The notes under the pieces were generated by a model. That model had not been told where the DNA came from, did no database searches, and saw only the letters and a list, made by a program, of their open reading frames with translations. Below are positions 1 to 9,377 of a stretch of 63,402 bases of DNA, piece by piece. The position numbers and the translations under genes were made by a program. Position 1 is the first letter of the stretch. The number at the start of each line of letters is the position of its first letter. This DNA is from Rhodoplanes elegans (GTDB lineage Bacteria > Pseudomonadota > Alphaproteobacteria > Rhizobiales > Xanthobacteraceae): positions 1-63,402 of the forward strand of contig NZ_NHSK01000067.1 in NCBI RefSeq assembly GCF_016653355.1, written 5' to 3'.

Positions 1-1
1 G

Positions 2-1186
2 CCCGCCTCCCCCTCCTTCACCCGCCCGATCGCCGTGCTGTCGCTCGCCGCCTTCGCCAGCCAGGCGCAGGTGCGGGCCGCCGACACCGTGCTGCCGCAG
101 ATCGCCGCGGACTTCGCCGTGACGGTCGGTGCCGCCTCGGTGGTGGTGTCGTCGTATCTGGTCGTGCACGGGACGCTGCAGCTCGTCAGCGGACCGGTCG
201 GCGACCGCTTCGGTAAGTACCGCACCGTGACGATCGCGGCCGCCCTCGCCTCGCTCCTGGTGCTCGCCTGCGCGCTGACGAACACGCTCGCCGGGCTCAC
301 CGCGATGCGGCTCGCCTGCGGCGCCGCCGCCGCCTGCATCATCCCGCTCGGCATGGCCTATATCGGCGACACCGTCCCGTACGAGCGCCGCCAGCAGGTG
401 CTCGGCCGCTATCTCGGCGGCCAGGTGATGGGCCAGCTGTTCGGCCAGGCGGCCGGCGGCATCGTCGGCGACGCGTTCGGCTGGCGCGCCGTGTTCGTGG
501 TGCTGGGCGGCATCTTCATGGTGGCGGCGCTGGCGCTCGCGATCGAGGCGCGCCGCAATCCGCTCACGAAGGCGCGCGGCGACGACGGTCCGCGCATCGG
601 CATGATCGCCGGCTACGGCATCGTGCTGCGCAACCGCTGGGCCCGCACCCTGATGCTGATCGTGTTCGTCGAAGGGGCGCTGATGTTCGGCGGGCTCGCC
701 TATGTGGGCGCCGATCTCGTCGCCCGCTTCGGGCTGAGCTTCACGCTGGTCGGCGTGGTGCTCGGCAGCTTCGGGCTCGGCGGGCTGATCTATGCGAGCG
801 CGGTGCGGGTTCTGGTCGGCCGGCTCGGCCAGGTCGGCCTGTCGATCGGCGGCGGCGCCACGCTCGGGCTCGCCTACGCGATCCTCGCGCTGACGCCGCG
901 CTGGTGGCTCGCGCCGTTCGGCGTGATGCTGCTCGGGCTCGGCTTCTACATGCTGCACAACACCCTGCAGACCAATGCGACGCAGATGTCGCCGGAGGCG
1001 CGCGGCACCGGCGTGGCGCTGTTCTCGTCGTCGCTGTTCCTGGGCCAGCCGCTCGGGGTCGCCGTGTGGGCGCCCGTCTACGACCGCTTCGGCGCGCGTC
1101 CCGTGTTCCTGGTCACGGCCGTGCTGCTGCCGCTGATCGGGCTGTGGTTCGCGGCCAAGCTGCGCGGCCGCGCCCGGGCGGTCTGA
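2..1186 (+). CDS. MFS transporter, 5' end outside window
   Basis: Major facilitator superfamily permease of the inner membrane, probably a proton-driven drug or metabolite exporter. The frame is open from base 2, and the first in-frame start in the window (GTG at 35) lies inside the first membrane segment, so the true start is probably upstream. The loop after the second helix carries the MFS motif A (GPVGDRFGKYR), and about a dozen hydrophobic segments follow, with the usual basic loop in the middle (EARRNPLTKARG). The C-terminus is a short arginine-rich tail. It converges with popZ, 32 bases away. Substrate cannot be predicted; Bcr/CflA-like DHA1 efflux pumps are the closest type I recognise. 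Confidence 0.85.
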   Translation, partial: PASPSFTRPIAVLSLAAFASQAQVRAADTVLPQIAADFAVTVGAASVVVSSYLVVHGTLQLVSGPVGDRFGKYRTVTIAAALASLLVLACALTNTLAGLTAMRLACGAAAACIIPLGMAYIGDTVPYERRQQVLGRYLGGQVMGQLFGQAAGGIVGDAFGWRAVFVVLGGIFMVAALALAIEARRNPLTKARGDDGPRIGMIAGYGIVLRNRWARTLMLIVFVEGALMFGGLAYVGADLVARFGLSFTLVGVVLGSFGLGGLIYASAVRVLVGRLGQVGLSIGGGATLGLAYAILALTPRWWLAPFGVMLLGLGFYMLHNTLQTNATQMSPEARGTGVALFSSSLFLGQPLGVAVWAPVYDRFGARPVFLVTAVLLPLIGLWFAAKLRGRARAV

Positions 1187-1218
1187 GCCCGGCGGACGTC
1201 GCACACACAGGGGCGGGA

Positions 1219-1953
1219 TCAGTTCCGGCCGCGGGAGACGCGCTCGATCTCGGCCCGGACCAGCCGCTCGACCATCTGCGGGAGATTGTCGTCGAGCCAC
1301 GCCTTGAGCATCGGCCGCAGCATCTCGCGAACGAGGTCCTCCAGGGTGCGGGCGTTCTGCACCAGCACCGTGTGGGCGAGCGTGTTGAAGGCCGAATCGA
1401 CCGCCGCCGAGGTGGTCGCCGACAAGAGCGGCCGCCCCTCCTCGACCGGTCTGGCCGGCGCCTCGTCCCAGCCGGCGCGCTCGCTGAACACGACGTCGGG
1501 CTGGCCGTCGACCTTGCGCAGGCCGGGCGGCGCCGTGCGCATCGATTCGGTGAGCTGCAGCACCTCGTCGACCGGCGCGCGGGCGACCGGGGGCGCGGGC
1601 GGTGCCGGCGGCGGAGGTGGCGGAGGCGGCGCCACGGCGACCGGCTCGGGGGCCGGCGGCGGCGGTGGCGGAGGCTGCTCCTCCTCGGGCTCCGGCTCGG
1701 GCGTCGAATCGAAGCTCGCGAACAGCGCGTCGATGTCGTCCTGGCTGTTGGTCGCGTCGGGCGCCTTGGCGGGCGCAGCAGGCGCCGGAGCGGGCGCCGG
1801 CGCGACGGCGACCGGTGCGGGCTTCGCCTCGGGCTTCGATTCGGCCTTGGCCGGAGCAGCGGGCTTGCTGGTGTCGTCGTCGGCGATGATCCGGCGAATC
1901 GAGGCCAGGATCTCCTCCATCGACGGCTCTTGCGCCTTTGCCGGTTGGTTCAT
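1219..1953 (-). CDS. popZ: Polar organizing protein PopZ (DUF2497)
   Basis: 244-residue PopZ homologue. PopZ self-assembles into a polar matrix that tethers ParB-bound origins and recruits cell-cycle kinases in alphaproteobacteria. Seen here is the three-part plan of the family: an N-terminal helix with the signature EEILASIRRIIADDD (about residues 14-28), a long acidic, proline- and alanine-rich linker (about 35-130) with runs of up to seven prolines, and C-terminal helices rich in Leu, Arg and Glu (about 195-244) that in Caulobacter drive oligomerisation. It lies downstream of tolC on the same strand, 171 bases away. The linker is much longer in proline than Caulobacter PopZ. Function by homology is secure; partners here are inferred. 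Confidence 0.88.
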   Translation of the reverse strand: MNQPAKAQEPSMEEILASIRRIIADDDTSKPAAPAKAESKPEAKPAPVAVAPAPAPAPAAPAKAPDATNSQDDIDALFASFDSTPEPEPEEEQPPPPPPPAPEPVAVAPPPPPPPPAPPAPPVARAPVDEVLQLTESMRTAPPGLRKVDGQPDVVFSERAGWDEAPARPVEEGRPLLSATTSAAVDSAFNTLAHTVLVQNARTLEDLVREMLRPMLKAWLDDNLPQMVERLVRAEIERVSRGRN

Positions 1954-2124
1954 GCGATCCGTTCCCGTTTCCGGTCGCTCCCGGTCGAGCCGACGATCAA
2001 AGGGGTCGAATCATCGCCCCGGAACTTTCACGCAGTATGAAGAGCATGCCGCCATCTGCAAGCAATCCAACGACATTACGCCCAGGTCGCTGCGTCCGCA
2101 TAGTGCACCTGCACGCCCCGAGGG

Positions 2125-3549
2125 TCAGCGCCCGTCGGGCGTGCGGGTTCCGGCCCAGGCGTCACGAACCTGATGATAATGCGTGACCGGGTCGTAGATC
2201 GAGGTGGGCAGGCCGAGCACCACGGGCGACAGCCGCCCGACCGCCGAGAGCAGCGTGTAGGAGGCGACGACGCGGTCGCGCTGCGCCGTGACCAGCGCGA
2301 CGCGGGCGTTGACCAGCTCCTGCTGGGCATTGAGGACGTCGAGCGTGGTGCGCTGGCCGACCCGGGCCTCCTCGCGCACGCCGTTGAGCGCGATCTCGGC
2401 CGCCGACACCTGCGCCTGGGTGGCCTCGATCTGCGCCTTGGCGGCGGTGAGCTGGCCCCATGCCTGGACGACGTTGGCCTGCGCCTGGTCGCGCGCCGTG
2501 TCGAGATCGAGCCGCTTCTGGCCGAGCGTCTCCTTGGCGGAGCGGATCTGGGCGTAGTTGGCGCCGCCCTGGTAGAGCGGCACCGAGAGCTGGCCGATCA
2601 CCGAGGCGCTGAACTGGTTGGGGGTCGTCGGGCTGACGTCCCAGCTCTGCTGCACGTTCGCGGTGGCGGTCAGGGTCGGCAGCAGCGTGCCCTCGTTGAT
2701 CTTGACCTGCAGGGCCTGGACGTCGATGCCGAACATCGCCGCCGTGACGCTCGGGTTCTGGGCCCGGCCGGTGTCGACCGCGGCCGGCAGCGTGCCGGGC
2801 GACAGCCTGTCGACCGGCGTGGCGGCCGCGAGCTTGCCGGGCTCGACACCGATCACCTGGCGATAGGTCGCCTTCGAGGACGTGTAGTTCGATTCGGCCT
2901 GCGACACCTGCGAGCGGCCGGCGGCGAGACGCGACTCGGACTGGGCGACGTCGGTGCGGGTCACCTCGCCGACCGCGAAGCGGTCGCGGGTCTGGCGGAG
3001 CTGCTCCTGCAGCACCTCGACGTTGCGTCGCTGGAGATCGAGGATCGCCGTGTCGCGCAGCAGGTTCATGTAGGCCGTGGCGCCGTTGAGCAGGACGTTC
3101 TGCTCGATCAGCCGCAGCGTCTCGCGCGCCGCCGAGACCTGGCCCTCGGCCTGACGCACGCGGTTGCCGGTCTGGTAGCCGTTGAACAGCGTCTGCGTGC
3201 CGGTGATGCCGACACCACGCGGCGTGAAGTCCCCTTCGGTGACGACCGTGAGGCCGCCCTGCTGATTCTCGGTCCGCTGATACTGGCGGCCGACGCTGGC
3301 GCTCGCCGAGATGCTCGGCCGGTAGCCGGACAGCGCGGTCGGGACGTTCTCGTCGGTGGCGCGGACGATGGCGCGCTGCGAGTTGAGCTGCGGGTTGTTC
3401 TGATAGGCCTGGGCGAGCGCCCCCGGCAGCGTGTCGGCGAGCGCCGACCCGGCGCCAGCCGCCAGTGTCGCGGCGATCACCGCTGCACCGAGCCGCTGCC
3501 GATACCTCGTCGCCACCTGCATGACCAACCCCGACCTCACGACACGCAT
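2125..3549 (-). CDS. tolC: TolC-family outer membrane efflux protein
   Basis: Outer membrane channel component of type I secretion or RND/MFS efflux systems. With the start at 3549 (ATG with GGGAGG three bases upstream) it is 474 residues. A later ATG at 3522 also leaves a good signal peptide (basic start, then GAAVIAATLAAGAGSALA), so the start is uncertain. The mature part begins TLPGALAQAYQNNPQL, typical of the family, and shows the two related halves of heptad-rich coiled coil, for example AEGQVSAARETLRLIEQNVL and TAAKAQIEATQAQVSAAE. It sits between pcm and popZ, an order I recall from other Rhizobiales. No inner-membrane partner is adjacent, so it is probably a shared exit duct. Confidence 0.9.
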   Translation of the reverse strand: MRVVRSGLVMQVATRYRQRLGAAVIAATLAAGAGSALADTLPGALAQAYQNNPQLNSQRAIVRATDENVPTALSGYRPSISASASVGRQYQRTENQQGGLTVVTEGDFTPRGVGITGTQTLFNGYQTGNRVRQAEGQVSAARETLRLIEQNVLLNGATAYMNLLRDTAILDLQRRNVEVLQEQLRQTRDRFAVGEVTRTDVAQSESRLAAGRSQVSQAESNYTSSKATYRQVIGVEPGKLAAATPVDRLSPGTLPAAVDTGRAQNPSVTAAMFGIDVQALQVKINEGTLLPTLTATANVQQSWDVSPTTPNQFSASVIGQLSVPLYQGGANYAQIRSAKETLGQKRLDLDTARDQAQANVVQAWGQLTAAKAQIEATQAQVSAAEIALNGVREEARVGQRTTLDVLNAQQELVNARVALVTAQRDRVVASYTLLSAVGRLSPVVLGLPTSIYDPVTHYHQVRDAWAGTRTPDGR

Positions 3550-3679
3550 TTGCCTCCCGGCGCTAATCACGCCGGAGCGGCATCAGAATAGGAACCGGTC
3601 ACTGCGGTGGGAACCCCGGCGGCGAAAAAGATGCGCGGTGGCGCAATCGCGCCACAGCCCGGGCTACGCCAAATTTCCG

Positions 3680-4348
3680 TCAGAAAACAAAGGTCGGCGG
3701 GGTGACAAAGGCGGGCAGAACGGGCGCCGCGGCATCGAACACCGGCAGGCCGCTGGGCTCGCGATTAACCGACCGGTAGAGAATCACCTCGCCGGGCGCC
3801 TTGGTCCCGACCACGGCGATCAACCGGCCGCCTTCGGCGAGCTGGGCGAGCAGCGGGCGCGGCACGCTGTCGACCGTGCCGTTGATCAGGATGGCATCGT
3901 AAGGGCCGTCGGCCGGCCATCCGGCCTCCAGCGGGCCGGCGACCACGCTGGCATTGGCGACCCCGGCGGAGGCGAGCAGCTTCGACGCCGATTCGGCGAG
4001 CGCCGGCGTCTCCTCCAGCCCGACCACGCGGGCGGCGAGGCGGGCGAGCACGGCGGTCGAGTAGCCGGTGCCGCAGGCGATATCGAGCACCCGATCGGTC
4101 TCGGCGAGCTCGAGCGCCTGGATCATCCGTGCGAGCACCATCGGCTTGAGCAGGCAGCGGTCGGGCTTGCCGTGGGCGACCACGGCCACCGGCAGGTCGC
4201 CGTCCATGTAGGCCATCGCCGCCTTGGCGGCCGGGACGTAGTGCTCGCGCGGCACCTCGAGCAGCGCCGTGACGAGGCTGCGATCGGTGACGCCGTTCGG
4301 TCGCACCTGGTTGTCGACCATCTTGCGGCGTGCGGCAGCGAAATCCAT
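3680..4348 (-). CDS. pcm: Protein-L-isoaspartate O-methyltransferase family protein
   Basis: SAM-dependent methyltransferase of the PCMT family, 222 residues. PCMT enzymes methylate L-isoaspartyl residues in aged proteins so they can reset to aspartate. The SAM-binding motif I is seen as VLDIACGTGYSTAVLA (about residues 83-98), followed by the acidic motif GLEETP. The N-terminus MVDNQVRPNGVTD is that of the alphaproteobacterial subgroup, in which the classical catalytic region is diverged, so repair activity is by family only. First gene of a pcm-tolC-popZ minus-strand row; the gap to tolC is about 130 bases. Confidence 0.85.
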   Translation of the reverse strand: MDFAAARRKMVDNQVRPNGVTDRSLVTALLEVPREHYVPAAKAAMAYMDGDLPVAVVAHGKPDRCLLKPMVLARMIQALELAETDRVLDIACGTGYSTAVLARLAARVVGLEETPALAESASKLLASAGVANASVVAGPLEAGWPADGPYDAILINGTVDSVPRPLLAQLAEGGRLIAVVGTKAPGEVILYRSVNREPSGLPVFDAAAPVLPAFVTPPTFVF

Positions 4349-4533
4349 GGGTGCGGCTCCGCTTGCGTCCCCGGCCGGACGCGGACGGCGGTGTTGTGGA
4401 ACAGGCCCCCGGAAAAGGCAAGGCGACCCTGTTCTGCGGCGTCGCCCTGCCGGTTTGCCACGTCCCTCGGGTCGCGTCGGCGCACCGGTTCGGCCATGCT
4501 GCGGCGGCTGGTGACGACGACGGAGACCCCCGC

Positions 4534-5145
4534 GTGTCGGTCCTGACCCATCTCGCCGCGGCGCTGGAGCCGCTGATCCGGGACTACGGCGCCGGCGCCG
4601 TGGCCGTGATCATCCTGTTCGAATCGTTCGGCGTGCCGCTGCCCGGCGAGACCCTGCTGGTGTTCGCCTCGGTGTTGGCCGGGCGCGGCGAGCTGTCCCT
4701 GCCGACCCTGATGGTCGGGGCCTGGGCCGGCGCCGTCGCGGGCGACAATGTCGGCTACCTGATCGGCCGCTACGGCGGACGCGCCCTGGTGCTGCGATTC
4801 GGCGCGGCGATCGGGCTCGACGCGGCGCGGCTCGCGACCGTCGAGGCGGCGTTCGCCCGCTGGGGCCCCGTCACCGTAGCCGGTGCCCGATTCGTCGCCG
4901 TGCTGCGCCAGCTCAACGGCATCGTCGCCGGCACGCTCGGCATGGAGTGGCCTCGCTTCCTGGTGTTCAACGCGATCGGGGCGGCGCTGTGGGTCGGCGC
5001 CTGGATGACGCTCGGCTACGTCGCCGGCGAGCATGCCGACGCGCTGCTCGGCACCGCCCGGCGGTTCTGGCCGGCCTTCGCGATCACGGTCGCGGTCGTG
5101 GTGCTGGTGGGCGGCGCCGTCTGGTGGCGACGCCGGACCGGGTGA
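4534..5145 (+). CDS. DedA family integral membrane protein
   Basis: 203-residue DedA/SNARE-associated (VTT domain) protein of the inner membrane. Bacterial members act in lipid-carrier (undecaprenyl phosphate) or phospholipid flipping and in membrane energetics. The start chosen is GTG at 4534 with GGAG eight bases upstream; no membrane sequence lies before it. The family signature is clear: FESFGVPLPGETLLVFA (about residues 27-43), then GDNVGYLIGRYGG and the basic FVAVLRQLNGIVAGTLGM loop containing the conserved Arg. Four to five hydrophobic segments and a C-terminal WWRRRTG tail follow. Stands alone on the plus strand, divergent from pcm and converging with the metallo-hydrolase gene. Confidence 0.87.
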   Translation: MSVLTHLAAALEPLIRDYGAGAVAVIILFESFGVPLPGETLLVFASVLAGRGELSLPTLMVGAWAGAVAGDNVGYLIGRYGGRALVLRFGAAIGLDAARLATVEAAFARWGPVTVAGARFVAVLRQLNGIVAGTLGMEWPRFLVFNAIGAALWVGAWMTLGYVAGEHADALLGTARRFWPAFAITVAVVVLVGGAVWWRRRTG

Positions 5146-5185
5146 CCCGCGCGACGGCCCGCGGGCGCGCCGCACTACGCCGGGG

Positions 5186-5821
5186 TCAGCGCAGGAACGG
5201 GTTGGTCGCCCGCTCGTGGCCGATCGTCGAAGTCGGCCCGTGGCCGCACACGAAGGCGAGGTCGTCGCCGAGCGGCAGCAGCTTCTCGGTGATCGAGCGG
5301 ATCAGCGTATCGTAGTCGCCGCCCGGCAGGTCGGTGCGGCCGATCGAGCCGCGGAACAGCACGTCGCCGACCAGCGCAAAACCCTGGCTGCGGTCCACAT
5401 AGGCGACGCTGCCGGGCGAATGGCCGGGGCAGTGCAGGATCTCGAGCGTGAGCTCGCCGACCGACACGGTCTCGCCCTCTTCGAGCCAGCGATCCGGCAC
5501 CATGTCGCGGGCCTCGATGCCGTAGCCGCGACCGGTCTCGGCAAGGCGCTCCAGCAGGAAGAGGTCATCGCGATGCGGGCCGGTGATCGGCACGCCGAGG
5601 CGCTCCTTCAGCTCGGCGGCGCCGCCCGCGTGATCGATGTGGCCGTGGGTGAGCCAGATGCCCTCGACCGCGATGCCGGCCTTGGCGATCGCCGCCTCGA
5701 TCTGGTCGAGATCGCCGCCCGGATCGACCACGACGCCCTTCTTGGTCGCCTCGCACCACAGGAGCGTGCAGTTCTGCTGAAAGGGTGTGACGGGAACGAT
5801 GGCGGCGCGGGCGCGGGTCAT
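5186..5821 (-). CDS. MBL-fold metallo-hydrolase (glyoxalase II-like)
   Basis: 211-residue metallo-beta-lactamase-fold hydrolase. The zinc motif is LTHGHIDHAGG (HxHxDH), with further ligands in LHCPGHSPGS and LVGDVLFRGSIGRTDL and the late FVCGHGPTSTIG. This is the YcbL/GloB-like subgroup that hydrolyses glutathione thioesters such as S-lactoylglutathione, or related persulfides. The start is ATG 5821, which overlaps the pgl stop in an ATGA (5818-5821), so it is translationally coupled as the last gene of the pentose phosphate operon. An upstream in-frame start exists but would run into pgl and lacks conserved residues. The exact substrate is not deducible. Confidence 0.85.
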   Translation of the reverse strand: MTRARAAIVPVTPFQQNCTLLWCEATKKGVVVDPGGDLDQIEAAIAKAGIAVEGIWLTHGHIDHAGGAAELKERLGVPITGPHRDDLFLLERLAETGRGYGIEARDMVPDRWLEEGETVSVGELTLEILHCPGHSPGSVAYVDRSQGFALVGDVLFRGSIGRTDLPGGDYDTLIRSITEKLLPLGDDLAFVCGHGPTSTIGHERATNPFLR

Positions 5822-6564
5822 GGAAGGTCCTCGATGCGCGTCTCGGGCGCCGCGGCGCGGTCCACCAGCCACAGGACCGGCCCGACGGAGCGCACGTGCG
5901 CCGCCGGCAGGTCGTCGCCGGCGATGACGCGCGACAGCGCCGGACGCTTGTCCGGTCCGGCGACGATGAACAGCAAGGCGCGGCTCGACGCAAGCGCCGG
6001 CAGGGTGAGGCTCACCCGCGGCACGTGTGGCGGATGGCCGGCCTCGTCGACGCCGACCACCCAGCGGGCGCCCTCCTCCGCGGCGGGCTGTCCCGGGAAC
6101 AGCGAGGCGACGTGGCCGTCGGCCCCCATGCCGAGCAGCACGAGGTCGAACAGCGGCCGAGCGGGGTCGAGCCGGTCGGCACCGTAGTACGCGGCGAGCG
6201 TTCCGGCATAGGCGTCGGCCGCCGCCTGCGGCGTCGCGGCGTGCGTCGGCATCGCGTGGATGCGCTCGGGGCGCACGCCGGCCGGGCCGAGCAGCGCGTC
6301 CTGCGCCTGCGCGGCGTTGCTCAACGCGTGCCCGGCCGGCACGAAGCGGTCGTCGCCGAAGAACCAGTCGATGCGATCGACCGGGATTTTTTCACGCAAC
6401 GGCGTCGCGGCCAGCGCCTGATAAATCGGCACGATGGTCGAGCCGCCGGTGAGGCAGACGGCGCCGCGCGCACCGATTCCCGCGAGGATCGCGGCGATGC
6501 GCTCCGCCGCGGCGGCGACGAGGGCGTCGCGGGAGTCGAATATGGTGAGGTCGTGGAGAGTCAT
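5818..6564 (-). CDS. pgl: 6-phosphogluconolactonase
   Basis: 248-residue enzyme of the glucosamine-6-phosphate isomerase/6-phosphogluconolactonase family. It hydrolyses the lactone made by Zwf to 6-phosphogluconate in the cytosol. Seen are the sugar-phosphate motif CLTGGSTIVPIYQAL, the catalytic region IDWFFGDDRFVP and the signature LVLLGMGADGHVASLFPG, the last with the catalytic His. The start at ATG 6564 leaves the intergenic palindrome (6583-6705) outside; a longer open frame upstream only translates that repeat. It follows zwf by about 170 bases and overlaps the MBL hydrolase by 4. Confidence 0.93.
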   Translation of the reverse strand: MTLHDLTIFDSRDALVAAAAERIAAILAGIGARGAVCLTGGSTIVPIYQALAATPLREKIPVDRIDWFFGDDRFVPAGHALSNAAQAQDALLGPAGVRPERIHAMPTHAATPQAAADAYAGTLAAYYGADRLDPARPLFDLVLLGMGADGHVASLFPGQPAAEEGARWVVGVDEAGHPPHVPRVSLTLPALASSRALLFIVAGPDKRPALSRVIAGDDLPAAHVRSVGPVLWLVDRAAAPETRIEDLP

Positions 6565-6582
6565 CTGATCATCTCGATCCTG

Positions 6583-6705
6583 TCGTCCCGGGGCAGCGCG
6601 TCTGCGCCGAGCCCGGGACCCATACCGCCTGTCTCTCGTGAGCCACCGACACCGGGGGTATGGATCCCGGGCTCGCGGACCTCGCGGTCCGCGCCCCGGA
6701 ATGAC
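6583..6705. repeat. Intergenic inverted repeat, zwf-pgl spacer
   Basis: Imperfect palindrome of about 120 bases. The left arm (about 6583-6628, beginning gtcgtcccggggcagcgcg) pairs with the right arm (about 6654-6705, ending gcgccccggaatgac). Both arms contain gcccggga/tcccgggc and the pair cataccg/ggtatgg. It resembles a repeat family I know from Bradyrhizobium-type genomes. It lies inside an operon and would form a long hairpin in the transcript between zwf and pgl. Confidence 0.75.
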
Positions 6706-6734
6706 CGCGACCCTGGATGCCGCGCAGCCCAACG

Positions 6735-8258
6735 TCACCCGCAGATCGGGCGCCAGCGGCGGCCGTGGTCGCCGACCAGACGATGCGCCTCCTCCGGGCC
6801 GTCGGTGCCGGCCGTGTAGGTCGCGAGGCCATCCCGACCGGCCTGTTTCCAGGCGTCGAGGAACGGCTGCACGGCGCGCCAGCCCGCCTCGACGCCGTCG
6901 GCGCGCTGAAACAGGATCGCGTCGCCGATCATGCAGTCGTAGATCAGCGTCTCGTAGCCGGTCGACGGCGCCGCCTCGAAGTGATCCTTGTAGCGGAACG
7001 TCATGTCGACGCCGTCGATGGCGACCGACGGGCCCGGGACCTTGGCGTTGAACTGCAGCGAGATCCCCTCCTCCGGCGCGATCCCGATGGTGAGGAAGTT
7101 CTCGGTGAGATGCTCTACCGGCATGTGGCGGAACATCGACAGCGGCGCCTGCTTGAACTTGATCGCGATCTCGCTTCGCCTCGCGCACAGCGCCTTGCCG
7201 GTGCGCAGGAAGAACGGCACCCCGGCCCAGCGCCAGTTGTCGATCGTGAGACCGAGCGCCACATAGGTCTCGGTCGTGCTGCCGGGCGCGACGTCCGGCG
7301 TCGCGCGATAGTCCGGCACCGTCTCGCGTCCGGCCGTCCCGGCGAGATACTGGGCCCGCACCGAGCGCCGCAGCGCCTCATCGGTCGTCTCGATCTTGAT
7401 CTCGTCGAGCACGGCGGCCTTGGCGCTGCGCACCGCGCGCGCGTCGAAGCGCGACGGCGGTTCCATGGCGACCAGCGACAGGAGCTGGAAGAGATGGTTC
7501 GGCACCATGTCGCGCAGCGCGCCGGTCGCGTCGTAGAACTTTCCGCGCCGGCCGACCGGCAGCGTCTCGGCGACCGTGATCTGCACCTGGTCGATGTGAT
7601 CACGGTTCCAGATCGGCTCGAACAGGCCGTTGGCAAACCGCATCACCATGATGTTCTGCACCGTCTCCTTGCCGAGATAGTGGTCGATGCGGAAGATCTG
7701 GTGCTCCTCGAACACGGCGAGAAGCTCGCGGTTGAGCGCCTGCGCCGAGGCGAGATCGGTGCCGAACGGCTTCTCCACGATCAGCCGCCGCCACGCGCCG
7801 TTCTCCTCGGCCGCGAGCCCGGTGCGGCCGAGCGCGCGGGCGATCGGCGCGAAGGCGGTCGGCGGCGTCGCGAGATAATAGAGCCGGTTGCCGCGGGTGC
7901 CGCGCTTCTCCTCGATCGCGCGCAGCCGCTCGGCGAGGCGGTCGAACGACGCCTCGTCCTCGGGGCCGCCCTGCACATAGGTGACGCAGGCGAGCAGCCG
8001 CTCGACCACGTCCGGCTCGACCTTTCGAGTGGCGAACTTGGACAGCGCCTCACGAAGGCCTTCGCAGAAGGCTTCGATCGACATCTCGGCGCGGGCGACG
8101 CCGACGATGGAGAACGCCTCGGGCAGCAGGTTTGCCGCGGCGAGATTGTAGAGGGCCGGCACGAGGAGCCGGTGGGTCAGGTCGCCTGACGCACCGAACA
8201 CGACGAAGCAGCACGGGTCCGCCGGGGGAACGATCCGCGCGCCGTTCTTCGCCGTCAC
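6735..8258 (-). CDS. zwf: Glucose-6-phosphate 1-dehydrogenase
   Basis: 507-residue enzyme that oxidises glucose 6-phosphate with NADP, the entry step of the oxidative pentose phosphate and Entner-Doudoroff routes. The Rossmann motif [21 protein letters not shown] is near residue 20, and the active-site signature [19 protein letters not shown] is near the middle, with the catalytic His downstream in the usual region. Length is typical. The start is GTG 8258, overlapping the gnd stop as GTGA (8255-8258), so it is coupled to gnd. The C-terminal [23 protein letters not shown] is standard. Confidence 0.95.
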   Translation of the reverse strand: MTAKNGARIVPPADPCCFVVFGASGDLTHRLLVPALYNLAAANLLPEAFSIVGVARAEMSIEAFCEGLREALSKFATRKVEPDVVERLLACVTYVQGGPEDEASFDRLAERLRAIEEKRGTRGNRLYYLATPPTAFAPIARALGRTGLAAEENGAWRRLIVEKPFGTDLASAQALNRELLAVFEEHQIFRIDHYLGKETVQNIMVMRFANGLFEPIWNRDHIDQVQITVAETLPVGRRGKFYDATGALRDMVPNHLFQLLSLVAMEPPSRFDARAVRSAKAAVLDEIKIETTDEALRRSVRAQYLAGTAGRETVPDYRATPDVAPGSTTETYVALGLTIDNWRWAGVPFFLRTGKALCARRSEIAIKFKQAPLSMFRHMPVEHLTENFLTIGIAPEEGISLQFNAKVPGPSVAIDGVDMTFRYKDHFEAAPSTGYETLIYDCMIGDAILFQRADGVEAGWRAVQPFLDAWKQAGRDGLATYTAGTDGPEEAHRLVGDHGRRWRPICG

Positions 8259-9283
8259 GCTTCGACCTTCTTGGCCGACGCCGTCGGCGCCACAGGCTGC
8301 TGCGCCAATGCCTTGGCCTCGATGTGACCACCAAAACCCTGCCGCATCGCCGAGAGGATTTTTTCGCCGAAGGTGTGATCACGTCGCGATCTGAACCGCG
8401 CATAGAGCGCGGCGGAGAGCACGTCGGCCGGCACCGCCTCGTCGACGGCCGCCATGATGGTCCACCGCCCCTCGCCCGAGTCCTCGACATAACCCGTGTA
8501 GTCGCCGAGCTCGGCATCGCGGGTGAGCGCCGAGGCGGTGAGGTCGAGCAGCCACGACGTGATCACGCTGCCGCGCCGCCACGTCTCGGCGATGTCGGTG
8601 AGGTCGAAGTTGAAGCGCTCCTCCTTGGGCAGCGCCTCGGAGCCGGCGTTCTTCAGGATGTCGAAGCCCTCCGCATAGGCCTGCATCAGGCCGTACTCGA
8701 TGCCGTTGTGGATCATCTTGACGAAATGCCCGGCCCCGCTCGGTCCGGCGTGCAGATAGCCGCGTTCCGGCCGGCCGTCGCGGTCGGCGCGTCCGGGCGT
8801 CGCCGGGATGTCGCCGGCGCCGGGCGCCAGCGTGGCGAAGATCGGGTCGAGCCGCTTCACCACCTCCTTGTCGCCGCCGATCATCATGCAGTAGCCGCGC
8901 TCGAGCCCCCACACGCCGCCCGAGGTGCCGACGTCGACATAGTGGACGCCGCGCTGCTTGAGCCAGCGGGCGCGGCGGATGTCGTCCTTCCAGAACGTGT
9001 TGCCGCCGTCGATGACGACGTCGCCGGCGGAGAGCAGGCCGGACAGCGTCTCGATGGTGCCCTCGGTGATCGGGCCGGCCGGCAGCATCACCCAGACGAC
9101 GCGCGGCGCTTCGAGCTTCCTGAGCAGATCCTCGATGTCGCCGGCGCCGACCGCGCCGTCGCTCACCAGCGCCGAGACGGCGCGTGCGTCACGGTCGTAG
9201 ACGACGGCCGAATGGCCGTCGCGCATCAGCCGGCGCACGATGTTGCCGCCCATCCGCCCGAGCCCGATCATCCCGATCTGCAT
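8255..9283 (-). CDS. gnd: 6-phosphogluconate dehydrogenase, decarboxylating
   Basis: 342-residue short-form (YqeC/GndA-type) 6-phosphogluconate dehydrogenase, which makes ribulose 5-phosphate and CO2. The nucleotide motif [16 protein letters not shown] is at the start. The signature [13 protein letters not shown], the stretch [20 protein letters not shown] and the substrate-binding [20 protein letters not shown] with the catalytic Lys and Asn all follow. This shorter class (about 300-340 residues) often prefers NAD. The start is ATG 9283; the long frame upstream runs through a palindromic repeat and into tal-pgi on the same strand and is not coding. Confidence 0.94.
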   Translation of the reverse strand: MQIGMIGLGRMGGNIVRRLMRDGHSAVVYDRDARAVSALVSDGAVGAGDIEDLLRKLEAPRVVWVMLPAGPITEGTIETLSGLLSAGDVVIDGGNTFWKDDIRRARWLKQRGVHYVDVGTSGGVWGLERGYCMMIGGDKEVVKRLDPIFATLAPGAGDIPATPGRADRDGRPERGYLHAGPSGAGHFVKMIHNGIEYGLMQAYAEGFDILKNAGSEALPKEERFNFDLTDIAETWRRGSVITSWLLDLTASALTRDAELGDYTGYVEDSGEGRWTIMAAVDEAVPADVLSAALYARFRSRRDHTFGEKILSAMRQGFGGHIEAKALAQQPVAPTASAKKVEA

Positions 9284-9377
9284 CGCGTGCTCCTTCTCCA
9301 TCAGGGTGGTCGTTCCGGACGAACCTAAGTCCCGCTCGGAACAGCGATCGACGACATCCACGCCCTGAACCCGATCC

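Noticed and set aside
904-2040. Plus-strand ORF overlapping the MFS end and popZ
   Set aside because: Arg-rich reading of popZ's complementary strand; no start signal.
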